Shown here: positions 1 to 8,197 of the stretch, one piece after another
Numbering within the stretch: the first letter of the stretch is position 1
How the letters are laid out: every line of letters starts with the position of its first letter
Assembly (NCBI GenBank): GCA_050288085.1
Contig: JBNKDD010000027.1
Coordinates: 1 to 32,963, forward strand
DNA from: JBNKDD01 sp050288085
Lineage (GTDB): Bacteria; Chloroflexota; Anaerolineae; Aggregatilineales; UBA3940
Direction of reading: 5' to 3'
Length of the DNA: 32,963 nucleotides
Position numbers and translations under genes: made by a program
The notes under the pieces: model-generated
What the model was told of the DNA's origin: nothing
What the model saw: only the letters and a program-made list of their open reading frames with translations
Database searches by the model: none

Positions 1-2
1 GG

Positions 3-143
3 CTCGGCTACTATACCTGCCTGGTATTGCTGGTTCTGGCGGGCATCGACTATCTGTTTCAGTACTGGCAAAATGAACGGGACCTGCGCATGACCAAACA
101 GGAGGTCAAGGATGAACACCGGCAGCAGGAGGGCGATCCCATA
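3..143 (+). CDS. flhB: FlhB-like flagellar export protein, internal fragment
   Basis: Reading from position 3, the plus strand encodes a hydrophobic segment, then DYLFQYWQNERDL, then RMTKQEVKDEHRQQEGDP. This matches the end of the fourth membrane helix and the start of the cytoplasmic linker of FlhB/YscU-type export gate proteins, whose consensus is a DY-xx-Q-W segment followed by MTKQEVKDE and EGDP. FlhB recruits and switches substrates of the flagellar type III secretion system. The similarity stops abruptly after EGDP (position 140). The frame continues to a stop at 234-236, but that part is antisense to the neighbouring gene and does not look like FlhB. The N-terminal helices lie off the window, and the NPTH self-cleavage site is absent. 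No other flagellar gene is present. Either a contig-end chimera or a genuine rearrangement is possible; the family call is fairly secure, the biological context is not. Confidence 0.6.
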
Positions 144-473
144 GCGTCTACGCGGGGCGTTTCTGGGAACGCTCAGAAACAGGGCGGCAAAAGTGAAGAA
201 TATGATCAGGCCCCAACTTATTCTGAGTGGAAGTAAGCCCAATGGCAGCACGAATAGCAGGCTCCAGGGAGAGGGAACCCAGATGTCGTTCCCGGTATGG
301 AGCTGACCGTCCTCGATCCCATACCAGATCATTTTCCAGTCAAAGGCCAGACGACTGTCTTCGATGTTGACCCGTTGGGCAAACCACGCAAACAGGAAGG
401 CCGTGATCAGAATGGCTCCCCCCAGAATGAGCCATTCTCTGACCTGTTTTTTGCTGGGCCGATTAGTGCTCAT
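3..473 (-). CDS. GT87/DUF2029-like polytopic membrane protein, N-terminal part
   Basis: The ATG at 473 follows a GGGAG ribosome-binding site and opens a frame with a short basic N-terminus, a first helix (LILGGAILITAFLFAWFAQ), then an extracytoplasmic stretch with a W-rich DWKMIWYGIEDG region, and further helices (LLFVLPLGLLPL and WGLIIFFTFAALFL). A first helix, an Asp-containing loop and a 'PSPWSLLFVLPLGLLP' segment resemble GT87/DUF2029 membrane glycosyltransferases that use lipid-linked sugars. The gene is the last of the minus-strand operon, 25 bases after the ABC-2 permease. The frame stays open to position 3, but below about 141 the plus strand reads as FlhB in the same codon register, so only 141-473 can be trusted as this gene. 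Antisense openness there is expected because stops would require plus-strand TTA, CTA or TCA codons. Family assignment is tentative. Confidence 0.55.
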   Translation of the reverse strand, partial: MSTNRPSKKQVREWLILGGAILITAFLFAWFAQRVNIEDSRLAFDWKMIWYGIEDGQLHTGNDIWVPSPWSLLFVLPLGLLPLRISWGLIIFFTFAALFLSVPRNAPRRRYGIALLLPVFILDLLFGHAQVPFILPVLKQIVDARQNQQYQAGIVAE

Positions 474-498
474 AAAGCTCCCTCACTCGTAGCCGTGC

Positions 499-1443
499 TC
501 AGTCGGTGCCAACCTTCCGCACCAGGTGTACACTCCGTGAGATGAAGACTATCGCCAGGATCAGGTAGAGCACGGTGTAGGAAATCCAGGGCGATACTAG
601 CGGAATCTGGCTGCCGTTACTGAGTGTTTGCTGGAAGAAGAAGGCTGTACTGTGCTGTTGCAACACATTCTCGGTGATCACAACTGTCGAGATCGGGTTG
701 GTGCTGGCGAGCAGTCCAAAGATGTAAGTCAGGATGGCTTCCAGGACAGGCTGGTTGTTGAAGCCGGTATTAAACAGGAACAGGCTGAAGAACAGCAGCA
801 GCAGCGGTAGGGCTACCGTCATCAGCAGGGCGATCACATAGGTGATCACGCTGGCTCCTAAGGTGCGCTTAGTCGCGGAAGACAGCAGAATCCCCATTGA
901 CCCATAGCCAATCGATGTGATAAATAACAACTCGACCGACAGCAGTACCTCCTGGATCGTCACACCACCCATCAGAAAGGCCAGACTTTGCAGTGGAACA
1001 GCCACGACCAGCAGCAGGACAATATAAGCCAGGGCTGCGATCAGCTTGCCGATCACGATCCGGCGGGCGGGGAGCAGGGTTGTTCGCAGCAGGTCGAAGG
1101 TCTGGCGCTCTTTCTCACCGCTGATCGCCCCGGTGGTGAAGGCTGGCGCGATGAAGCATACCATAAATAGTTCAATTGCCAGTACCCCGCCAAAGACCAT
1201 CTTTCCAACCACGCCGCCGGTGGTGCTCAAGGCATTGTTGGAGGTGGTGTAGATCAGGTACAGGATCACGGTGAAGGCGCTCATCAGCACCAGGTAGACC
1301 GTCATCACGACAAAGGCGCGTGCGCCGCGCATCCGTCCCCGCAGCTCCTTCAGGGCGATGGGATTTCTCCGCACCCATGCGCCAATCGCTGAGGGTGGTT
1401 TGACTAATTGGGCGGTTTCATTTCCTGTATCCATGTTTGCCAT
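499..1443 (-). CDS. ABC-2 type transporter permease
   Basis: This 314-aa integral membrane protein starts with a cytoplasmic tail containing RRNPIALKELRGRMRGARAF, the typical entry of ABC-2 permeases of the NosY/GldF style, followed by about six hydrophobic helices. A GAISGEKERQTFDLLRTT motif between helices two and three is the conserved cytoplasmic coupling segment that contacts the ATPase in this family. Its ATPase partner is most likely the CcmA-type protein encoded at 3855-4805 in the same operon. The start at 1443 follows the GT39 gene by 8 bases. A second Met three codons in (1434) has a better-spaced AGGA, so the true start could be 1434. The exported substrate cannot be deduced. The gene lies between a GT39 enzyme and a GT87-like protein, which hints at an envelope glycan or lipid context. 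Confidence 0.85.
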   Translation of the reverse strand: MANMDTGNETAQLVKPPSAIGAWVRRNPIALKELRGRMRGARAFVVMTVYLVLMSAFTVILYLIYTTSNNALSTTGGVVGKMVFGGVLAIELFMVCFIAPAFTTGAISGEKERQTFDLLRTTLLPARRIVIGKLIAALAYIVLLLVVAVPLQSLAFLMGGVTIQEVLLSVELLFITSIGYGSMGILLSSATKRTLGASVITYVIALLMTVALPLLLLFFSLFLFNTGFNNQPVLEAILTYIFGLLASTNPISTVVITENVLQQHSTAFFFQQTLSNGSQIPLVSPWISYTVLYLILAIVFISRSVHLVRKVGTD

Positions 1444-1451
1444 CCTGAAAA

Positions 1452-2954
1452 TTAATCGTGCCGGAGATCGAAGATCAGGTAGTCCTCAGTCTCAACGAGC
1501 ACCGGGTAATGATCATAAAGATAAGCTTGAAGGTCAGTTTGCCAATTAAATTCGTAAAAATCGATAACGACAAAGTATTCTGCTGTTGGATCAAAGCGTT
1601 CCTCAACACTCAGTGCTGGTTCACCTTGCAGCTTCTCAGCAGAAAAATCACTGTGACCCGGCCAGTAATTACCGGCCAGATTCCCGTAGTAAAACAGCGA
1701 ATAGCTGTAATGTGGTGCTATAGCGAGAACGTGTGAGCTGTGATCAAGGTGTTTGCTGACCTCAAGAGGTGTTTCATAGATATCCGGGTCGATTTCCACA
1801 TCGCGGATTTCAATCATTTGCAATACTGCCATAATCGCTAAAAGTGCGCTGATAAGTACCATCCGTGATAAGGGAAGATGAATGACCTCTGCCAGACGTT
1901 TGCCTAACATGTCGGCTATTGAAGCCAGGGTCAGTGCCACAATAGGGATAAGCTGTAAGTGATAGTAGCTGTGGGTATGGATGTGATAGGTATTGACCAG
2001 TCCGAATAAGATATAGCCTGCCCACATACTGGCGATAAACAGGCGTGATTCTTTGCCGGGGAATATCAGGAAGGCCAGCAGTGCACCGATAAACGGTAGA
2101 TAGCCAATGCTGTTCCCGATCATCTGGAACCAGCCTGACCAGAATGATTTTGTAAATAATAACTGTGGGAGGAATTGGCTTTGTGCCTGATTACGCAGAT
2201 AATCGTCTATGAAAATGCCGTTGATCACGTAGATTGCCATTGGCAGTAAACCGATCAGTACAAACAGCCAGGTATCCAATTTAAGAAGCGTTCGGCGAAA
2301 GCCATAATGTTTCAATGCCAGGATGCCGAAGACTGTATAGATCACAAAAAGGCTGGTCGGTTTGACAAATAAACTGGCCGATGCAGCAATTGCTGCTCCC
2401 ACTAACCGCCCCGTCGATGGCTGTTTATAATACCGGGCGATCAGGTACAGGCTGATCAGCATCAGCATGATCATCAATGCATCGGGCTGGAAAGAACGGC
2501 TTAATATCACACCGAAGGGCTGTAACAGGTAAAAAGCTGCCGCAAATACAGCCCCATCCCGCGAGAGTAAATTCTCCGCCAGCAAGTAAACGAATATCGC
2601 CCCGATGACCCAGAACAGGGAAGCAAGTGCGCGTGGTATCCAGAGATGCTCCCCACCGGCCAGCCGGTAACCTGCTGCCGCCAGGTGTTCCATGATAGGG
2701 GGTTCTAGAATGCCGATGTTTTCGATATGGGCACGGGCTTGTTCTTGCTGCCAGTCTGATGGCGAATCAAGGCTGTTGTAATAATAACTCCTTGCCAGCA
2801 GTGCGGATCGATAAGGTCGCCCGGTGGGGAAGGGATCGGTGATATGGTAAAAACGGACGGCCAATCCAACCACCATCAAAAAGCCGATCATGATCCATCG
2901 CCATGCTGCCCCCGGTGGGATCAGGTTGTTTTTTTTAATTATTTCTTCGGTCAT
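1452..2954 (-). CDS. GT39-family (ArnT/PMT-like) membrane glycosyltransferase
   Basis: A 500-aa polytopic protein with about eleven predicted helices. After the first helix and the RFYHITDPFPTGRP loop comes a large loop with the EPPIMEHLAAAGYRLAG segment and then IPRALASLFWVIGAIFVYLL, the pattern of PMT_2 (GT39) enzymes that transfer sugars from polyprenyl-phosphate donors on the outer face of the membrane. The acidic residue of the EPP segment and the Asp/Ser-rich first loop are plausible catalytic-site elements. A hydrophilic C-terminal domain of roughly 100 residues follows the last helix. The start overlaps the upstream gene's stop by ATGA, indicating translational coupling, with AAGGGA about 8 bases ahead. 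Being inserted between two permease-type genes of one operon is unusual for a GT39 enzyme. The acceptor is unknown. Confidence 0.85.
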   Translation of the reverse strand: MTEEIIKKNNLIPPGAAWRWIMIGFLMVVGLAVRFYHITDPFPTGRPYRSALLARSYYYNSLDSPSDWQQEQARAHIENIGILEPPIMEHLAAAGYRLAGGEHLWIPRALASLFWVIGAIFVYLLAENLLSRDGAVFAAAFYLLQPFGVILSRSFQPDALMIMLMLISLYLIARYYKQPSTGRLVGAAIAASASLFVKPTSLFVIYTVFGILALKHYGFRRTLLKLDTWLFVLIGLLPMAIYVINGIFIDDYLRNQAQSQFLPQLLFTKSFWSGWFQMIGNSIGYLPFIGALLAFLIFPGKESRLFIASMWAGYILFGLVNTYHIHTHSYYHLQLIPIVALTLASIADMLGKRLAEVIHLPLSRMVLISALLAIMAVLQMIEIRDVEIDPDIYETPLEVSKHLDHSSHVLAIAPHYSYSLFYYGNLAGNYWPGHSDFSAEKLQGEPALSVEERFDPTAEYFVVIDFYEFNWQTDLQAYLYDHYPVLVETEDYLIFDLRHD

Positions 2955-3811
2955 TGAACTGATCCCTTAAGATCGCTAATAATCAAGGCGTTTTGCCAGT
3001 TCAACCAGGCTGCTGCACCGGATAGAGCCGCTAATAAGATCAATAGAAAGATGAGCCGGATAATCTCCAACCCGCCCGCCAGAACGGTCGTGCGGGAAAG
3101 CCAGTTCCAGAATAAGCCGACCGGAGCCAGCAAGATGATCGTCCCCAATAAGGCCGCCAGTGGACTCAGGTTAACATCCCGGAGCAGAAAAGCTGCTGTC
3201 ATCCCCAGGCTGGTGGTCAGTGGGAGTATTGCCCAGGGCAGCAACCCTAAACTAATCGCCCGGATCACGATCCGCACATGGGGGATTTGTCCATCAGCCA
3301 GTAGCCATTCGGCCTGCCCGGCAGCGGTGGTTCCACCCAGCGTTTGAAACGATTCTTGCCACACTTTGAAATCTGATAAATCAAGCCGCGCTACCCCGAT
3401 CATCAAGGCCGGGGTCAGCGCCAGCCCGATCAGGATCAGCCAGCGCAGCCGCCACAATGTGACCAGCCCCAACCCCCAGGCGATCTCAATCGGATCGAGG
3501 TCGGTCAGGCGGCGGGGGTCTTGCTGGTTAAAACGCATCTGTCTGGCGACTCGTTCCGCTCCGGCGACCGGGGATACCAACACCGGGATAAACACCACGC
3601 CCAGGCTGATCACCATCAGTGCCGCACCGGCCTGCCGCCAATCGAGCGTCCAGGCCAGGATCGACAGCCCGGTCAGCAAGATGATGGCGGCTAACAATCC
3701 CGGCCCCATTTGTTTTAAGGGCATCGGGTGAAGCCGCCGGGCGTGGTGCAGCAGCGGATTGCGCCACCAGCGTTTGAGTGTGGAATCTAACCGGTGTACG
3801 GCAGTTGCCAT
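2951..3811 (-). CDS. Six-helix membrane protein, probable ABC transporter permease component
   Basis: A 286-aa protein with a basic N-terminal tail (about 33 residues), two closely spaced helices, a charged cytoplasmic loop (VARQMRFNQQDPRRLTDLDP) and four further helices. No catalytic motif is visible and I do not recognise a named family. Position immediately downstream of the ABC ATPase, the topology, and the cytoplasmic loop after helix two suggest a divergent ABC-2-like membrane subunit. The gene starts 43 bases after the ATPase stop and its stop overlaps the GT39 start by 4 bases. The ribosome-binding site is weak (GGGTAAACCT), so expression may depend on coupling. Alternative: an accessory membrane protein with no transport role. 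Confidence 0.7.
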   Translation of the reverse strand: MATAVHRLDSTLKRWWRNPLLHHARRLHPMPLKQMGPGLLAAIILLTGLSILAWTLDWRQAGAALMVISLGVVFIPVLVSPVAGAERVARQMRFNQQDPRRLTDLDPIEIAWGLGLVTLWRLRWLILIGLALTPALMIGVARLDLSDFKVWQESFQTLGGTTAAGQAEWLLADGQIPHVRIVIRAISLGLLPWAILPLTTSLGMTAAFLLRDVNLSPLAALLGTIILLAPVGLFWNWLSRTTVLAGGLEIIRLIFLLILLAALSGAAAWLNWQNALIISDLKGSVQ

Positions 3812-3854
3812 AGGTTTACCCGGTATGTTCTGTGGTGAGGCGGATCAGGCCATC

Positions 3855-4805
3855 TCACGATACGATCCCTTTGGTGGCCCGCATGAAGACCGTTTCGAGA
3901 TCGCGAGTTTCCTCTGCGAAGTGCATGACCGGGACATTGGCCTTGACCAATTTGGCGAGCAAATCGATCACCTGCTGGTCGTCCCCCGCCAGGCTGATGT
4001 GTAGTCGGCTGCGGCCATTATCGGGCTTCAGGTCTTCAATCTCGCCGACACCTTCGACGGTCAGCAGCAGGTCTTTAGCCGGATCGGGTTCACCCAGAAT
4101 GGTGATGATGATCTCGCGGTGCGGCACCAGTTGGCGCTGCATATCCTCGACACTGCCCTGCATGACGAGCTCACCGGCCTCGATGATGCCCACCTGCGTG
4201 CAGATTTCGGCCACATCGGCCAGGATGTGAGTCGAGAAGAACACCGTCTTGCCCATGTTTGCCAGTTCGACCAGCAGTTCGCGGATCTCAACGCGGGCGC
4301 GTGGGTCAAGGCCGGATGCCGGTTCGTCCAGGATCAGAACCTGTGGGTCGTGGGCCAGGGTACGGGCCAGGCATAGACGCTGCTTCATCCCGCGTGACAG
4401 GCTGTCCACCATATCCTCGGCGCGGTGCGCCAGTTCGACCAGTTCGAGCAGGTCGGCGATCAGGGGCGGGCGATCTGATTCGGGGATGTCATAGCAGGCG
4501 GCGAAGAAATCCAGGTATTCCCAGACTTTCATATCATCGTAGACACCGAAAAAGTCAGGCATATAGCCGATCACCCGGCGAACATCACGCGGCTGCTTGG
4601 TGACCGAATACCCGGCAACCCAGGCTTCCCCGGCGGTGGGCTGCAACAGCGTGGTCAAGATGTGCATGGTGGTCGTCTTACCGGCTCCGTTCGGCCCGAC
4701 AAATCCGTATATCCCCCCCTCTTCGACCGAGAGCGATAAATCCTGCACGGCCTTGATATTTTTATAGTGCTTCGTCAGCCCTTTTGTCTCGATAATTGCT
4801 GCCAT
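3855..4805 (-). CDS. ABC transporter ATP-binding protein (CcmA/DrrA-like)
   Basis: A 316-aa cytoplasmic ATPase of an ABC-2 exporter. Visible motifs: Walker A GPNGAGKTT (residues 37-45), signature LSRGMKQR (136-143), Walker B VLILDEP (156-162) with catalytic Glu161, and the H-loop STH with His193. The Q-loop glutamine position is Asp84 in IGYMPDFFGVYDDM, a variant common in this subfamily. About 85 residues after the ATPase core form the usual C-terminal domain of DrrA-like ATPases. The start has AGGAG eight bases upstream. It sits 57 bases after the GATase-like gene and 43 bases before a membrane protein, in one operon with permeases at 499-1443 and probably 2951-3811. The core looks fully competent for ATP hydrolysis. 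Substrate unknown. Confidence 0.93.
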   Translation of the reverse strand: MAAIIETKGLTKHYKNIKAVQDLSLSVEEGGIYGFVGPNGAGKTTTMHILTTLLQPTAGEAWVAGYSVTKQPRDVRRVIGYMPDFFGVYDDMKVWEYLDFFAACYDIPESDRPPLIADLLELVELAHRAEDMVDSLSRGMKQRLCLARTLAHDPQVLILDEPASGLDPRARVEIRELLVELANMGKTVFFSTHILADVAEICTQVGIIEAGELVMQGSVEDMQRQLVPHREIIITILGEPDPAKDLLLTVEGVGEIEDLKPDNGRSRLHISLAGDDQQVIDLLAKLVKANVPVMHFAEETRDLETVFMRATKGIVS

Positions 4806-4862
4806 TCCCTAGACTCCTGGAACATGGTACTTCGATTTGAAAGCTGTGCGGGTGTTAGCCGC

Positions 4863-7328
4863 CTATTCTTCTTCGATCAATGTGATATCAAACTGGTAAA
4901 CATACGTCCCATACTGGTTGTTTGTGCCCTGAATTCGCAGTTCAACCCCACCTGATGGATCGATGTATGCTTTTGCCTCACTGATAAGTGTATCACCCCA
5001 GCCTACTTGCAGCCGATCCCACTCCCCGGACTCAAAGTTATAGACTTCGACGCGAGGAGGTGAGTCGGCAGTATCGCCATCGGTGAACATGTGTAGTTCA
5101 AAGGCGTTGGCGTTCGGTATCGGCACGATAGATAGGGGTTCGTAGCGAAAGGCCACCCAATCACTCCCGCCGTATAGATACATATCATAAGGTGACACCT
5201 CGTAACCCTGACTGCCGCGCTCCAGCAGTCTCCAGGTCATCAACGAGGGCGGAAGCTCGGTAGGCCGGTTGTCTACCTGATTGGTCAGCGTGGTCGGCAG
5301 TTCGGCAATGTACAACATCGTATCGATCACCTGGGGCTTGTTCCCGGACATTTCGATGTCAAGGGGGATGGTATCCGCCCAGCCCACCAGGTACATTCCT
5401 GAACCAAATGATTGGCTGGTGAGGATGCTGTTAGCCAGGTCACAGCGGCGGCTGTCTGCGTTTCGACCGGTACAGTTATTATTCGGACCAACCATCGCCA
5501 GGATTGTATCGTTGTAGTAGTATGACCAATAGCCAAAATACCCATCATTGGGATAAGGACTCAGGTTATTGCCGGTTGATTGGGTTGAAGCATCGCCGGT
5601 CAGCAATTCTGCGATGGTGATACTCTCCCCGGCGGGCAGATCGATCAAGGGGCGGGTGCTTCCTGCCAGGATCAGTGACACATCTTCCAGGTCAATGTCA
5701 CCCGCGTTGGTGATCTCTCCTACCACGTAGATTCCCTCATCAGTGGTTGAGAGTTCCAAATTACCGGTGATGTGCGGAGCTTCGTCGGTATAGCCCTCAA
5801 CCACAAATGGCTGGATCGATCCCACGTCCACTTGAATCCGCTTGAGCTTTACGTTTGCCTGCTCTTCGATGGTGGTATCGGTGACTGCCGTCAGCACACC
5901 ACCTAACTCGCGGGGTAGGGGATGGGCAAGATATCCCGGTTCAATATCGAGGGTATAGTTGGCACGGCGCGGCGACCACACCCCGATCAGAGCCTCGACC
6001 TGGGCCGACTCGCTGTCCGGCCATGATTGCACCACTGCCAGCCGGTGCAAGATCGCCTGTGATCCGCGCAGCCGGAAGCCGGTCACATAGGCCAGCGTTG
6101 CGAAGATCAGTACCAGCGCCGGGGTGGTAAACCAGGCTAACTCGCGGCGTTTCAATCGCCACAGCACAAAATAGTTCACCGGCCCGACCAGCCCGACGTA
6201 GACGACCAGAAAACCGCATAATTGAATCACCGAGGGCAGACTGACGCCCGGTACATTGGCGATAGCCTGACGGGCGGCTTCCCACTGCCGGTTAAAGCCG
6301 TAGCCCCAACCAGGCCGCGATTCGCCATCGGTCAGAATGAGGTACCACAACACCGGCATCCCATCCCATGATAGGAGGGGTTCCAGGCTGGGGTCAGGTG
6401 CGACAAAGTCCACTCGCCCGTAGCCTATCGACCGCCAGGCTACGAGTGGTACGCCCCCCTCATCGATCAGGATTTCGGCGTCGTCGGTCAAGGGGCCGGT
6501 CGCAACCAGCCCTGTTGAGCGAGCTTGCTGCCCGAATGGCTCGCCGACGGCTGTACTGAGCGATTGAAGGGAAATGGTGCTGGTATCGTTAGCAAGTACC
6601 GGCGTCACACTGCCCAAACCGGCTAAGGTGTTTTGGAAGGTCGAGCCACCCACAATGATCAGGCGGCCTCCCTGGGCGATCCAATCTTCCAGGGCGGAGA
6701 TTTGCGCCGCGTCGAGTTTGCCCGTATCCGCATCTGACACGATCAGAATATCTAGTCCACGCCAGCCTGGGCCAATGTCGGGTAGATCGTCTTCAGTCAG
6801 TGTGGCGATCACCGTATCGCTGCCCGGTGGCTTGACCAATGCAATGTCGGCGACCCCAAGCGGTGAATTGCTCCACATGCCGATAAACAGGGTGGTCGGA
6901 TCGACTGGCTGCACGTCCACCCGCTGGCTGGCGATCACCCGGCCCCGGCTGATCAGGTCAACCTGCACGGTATTGTCATATCCTGCCAGTTCACCGACAT
7001 ACAGGTTGACGTGTTTCCGGGAGCCGCGTGGCAGCTCAATAGGCCGCTCGTAGAATGTCCGCCCACCGGACAGCGGATTGACTTCAACCCGCAGGATTCC
7101 ACTTATATCCTGTCCGGTGTTGCTGGCCGTAATCGAAACCGGCACCCACTCACCGGCCTGGATGTAGTTATCAAAACCTACCCTTACGTCAATTTGAAGC
7201 GGCCCGTTATCATCCTGGGGCGGAGGGGCAGCATAAACAGCATTGCCGGAGAAGAATAACGCGGCTAGGACGATGATAAGCGCCATGCCGGTTACAAGTT
7301 GTCTGCTTACCCGAAAGTTATAACTCAC
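4863..7328 (-). CDS. Large exported membrane protein with GATase-like fold, ABC-operon partner
   Basis: The best start is the GTG at 7328, preceded at good spacing by AGGAGA; an ATG nine codons upstream (7355) has no such site. This gives 821 aa. An N-terminal hydrophobic segment ending FSGNAVYAA looks like a signal peptide. Then come a beta-sandwich-like region, an alpha/beta segment (GLDILIVSDADTG then DWIAQGGRLIIVGG) resembling the class I glutamine-amidotransferase-like fold without an obvious catalytic Cys, two central helices flanking a cytoplasmic WRLKRREL loop (about residues 368-418), and a C-terminal beta-rich half of about 400 residues. Topology places both large halves outside the membrane. 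First gene of the minus operon; presumably an auxiliary exported subunit of the ABC system, comparable in concept to GldG. Exact family not recognised. Confidence 0.8.
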   Translation of the reverse strand: MSYNFRVSRQLVTGMALIIVLAALFFSGNAVYAAPPPQDDNGPLQIDVRVGFDNYIQAGEWVPVSITASNTGQDISGILRVEVNPLSGGRTFYERPIELPRGSRKHVNLYVGELAGYDNTVQVDLISRGRVIASQRVDVQPVDPTTLFIGMWSNSPLGVADIALVKPPGSDTVIATLTEDDLPDIGPGWRGLDILIVSDADTGKLDAAQISALEDWIAQGGRLIIVGGSTFQNTLAGLGSVTPVLANDTSTISLQSLSTAVGEPFGQQARSTGLVATGPLTDDAEILIDEGGVPLVAWRSIGYGRVDFVAPDPSLEPLLSWDGMPVLWYLILTDGESRPGWGYGFNRQWEAARQAIANVPGVSLPSVIQLCGFLVVYVGLVGPVNYFVLWRLKRRELAWFTTPALVLIFATLAYVTGFRLRGSQAILHRLAVVQSWPDSESAQVEALIGVWSPRRANYTLDIEPGYLAHPLPRELGGVLTAVTDTTIEEQANVKLKRIQVDVGSIQPFVVEGYTDEAPHITGNLELSTTDEGIYVVGEITNAGDIDLEDVSLILAGSTRPLIDLPAGESITIAELLTGDASTQSTGNNLSPYPNDGYFGYWSYYYNDTILAMVGPNNNCTGRNADSRRCDLANSILTSQSFGSGMYLVGWADTIPLDIEMSGNKPQVIDTMLYIAELPTTLTNQVDNRPTELPPSLMTWRLLERGSQGYEVSPYDMYLYGGSDWVAFRYEPLSIVPIPNANAFELHMFTDGDTADSPPRVEVYNFESGEWDRLQVGWGDTLISEAKAYIDPSGGVELRIQGTNNQYGTYVYQFDITLIEEE

Positions 7329-7381
7329 CCGTTTTTCTCTCCTCACATCACACATAATATACCACCTTCACCCATCAGTGG

Positions 7382-7390
7382 ATTGTAGCA
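7382..7390 (-). promoter_or_regulatory. Extended -10 element for the minus operon
   Basis: Read on the minus strand this is TGCTACAAT, a match to the extended -10 consensus, 54 bases before the GTG start at 7328. No convincing -35 box lies at 17 bases; extended -10 promoters can do without one. Motif reading only. Confidence 0.35.
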
Positions 7391-7444
7391 TAGATCAGGC
7401 TACTCAACCCAACCCCCACCTTGCGCCCGCCATACGCCTTCCCA

Positions 7445-7473
7445 TTGCGATTTTGTCATCGCCCTGCTACACT
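7445..7473 (+). promoter_or_regulatory. Promoter giving a leaderless transcript
   Basis: TTGCGA (7445-7450) and TACACT (7468-7473) are separated by 17 bases. Only six bases separate the -10 box from the ATG at 7480, so transcription would begin at or next to the start codon. No ribosome-binding site exists in front of the ATG, which fits leaderless translation. Confidence 0.5.
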
Positions 7474-7479
7474 GCTTTT

Positions 7480-8094
7480 ATGAATACCACCATTCGCAGA
7501 TTGCTTTTCTCGACCCTATTTCTCCTGATCGGGACGCTGCTGGTGATCTTTTCCCCGGCGGAGCAGACTCTCGGCCAGGCCGTCAAGGTGATTTATGTCC
7601 ATGTGGCCTTGAGCCGTGCCGGGGGAATCGGGCTGTTGATCGCCGGTTTGATCGGGATCGTGGTCTTGATCACCGACAGTGAGCGAATATATCGCTGGTT
7701 GCAGCTTACGGGGATCGTCGCCTTATCGATTTATGCGCTGGGGTTTGTCGTCAGTATTCTGGCCCAGGTGATCAGTTGGGGGGGAATCGCCTGGCGTGAA
7801 CCGCGCGTCGCGACTGCCCTGAACGGGGTAGCGGTCGGTCTGATCGTTGTCATTCTGGCAAGCTGGTTCCCCTGGCGGCGGTTACGCGGGGCGCTCTACA
7901 TTGGCCTTGCTATTTTCATCGCCTGGACGCAAATGAGCGCGACCAACGTTCTGCACCCCGGCAACGCTATCAGCACCTCCTCTTCTAACCTGATCCGCTT
8001 CACCGGTTTCGCATTGACAGGGCTGGCGCTGCTGGCCGGGGCCTGGGTGGTCTGGGAGGCTGCTACCTCCAAACCCGCTAAAACGGGCGTATAA
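7480..8094 (+). CDS. CcmC-like (heme handling, cytochrome c biogenesis-related) membrane protein
   Basis: The ATG at 7480 gives a 204-aa protein of six helices. Its layout follows CcmC/CcsA-type heme proteins: QAVKVIYVHVALSR (His41) aligns with the CcmC 'IMYIHVP' region, ISWGGIAWREPRV (Trp100 to Glu107) occupies the place of the tryptophan-rich WWD motif WGTWWVWD, and NVLHPGNAIS (His159) corresponds to the 'TLHQ' region. In CcmC the two histidines are axial heme ligands and the WWD domain binds heme. Here both His are kept but the WWD core is largely lost (I, A, R and E replace W, W, W and D), so the protein may bind heme differently or be a relic with a new role. No other ccm genes are nearby. 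Assignment rests on motif alignment by eye and is moderate. Confidence 0.55.
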   Translation: MNTTIRRLLFSTLFLLIGTLLVIFSPAEQTLGQAVKVIYVHVALSRAGGIGLLIAGLIGIVVLITDSERIYRWLQLTGIVALSIYALGFVVSILAQVISWGGIAWREPRVATALNGVAVGLIVVILASWFPWRRLRGALYIGLAIFIAWTQMSATNVLHPGNAISTSSSNLIRFTGFALTGLALLAGAWVVWEAATSKPAKTGV

Positions 8095-8121
8095 TAGAGA
8101 TAAATTTCAGACCAGTTCATA

Positions 8122-8149
8122 TTGCCTCATTGTATGACTTCAATAAACT
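8122..8149 (+). promoter_or_regulatory. Candidate gcvT promoter
   Basis: TTGCCT (8122-8127) and TAAACT (8144-8149) are separated by 16 bases and lie about 50 bases ahead of the gcvT start. Each box matches four of six consensus positions. No glycine-riboswitch-like structure was recognised in the leader. Confidence 0.35.
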
Positions 8150-8197
8150 TTTCGTTCTGTCCCAAAATTCCAATCCACATTGAAGGAAAGGATACCC

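Noticed and set aside
144..236. Continuation of the FlhB frame
   Set aside because: Composition and sequence no longer resemble FlhB and it is antisense to a membrane gene with a good start.
8095..8197. Glycine riboswitch before gcvT
   Set aside because: Leader is only about 100 bases and shows no tandem aptamer-like pairing.
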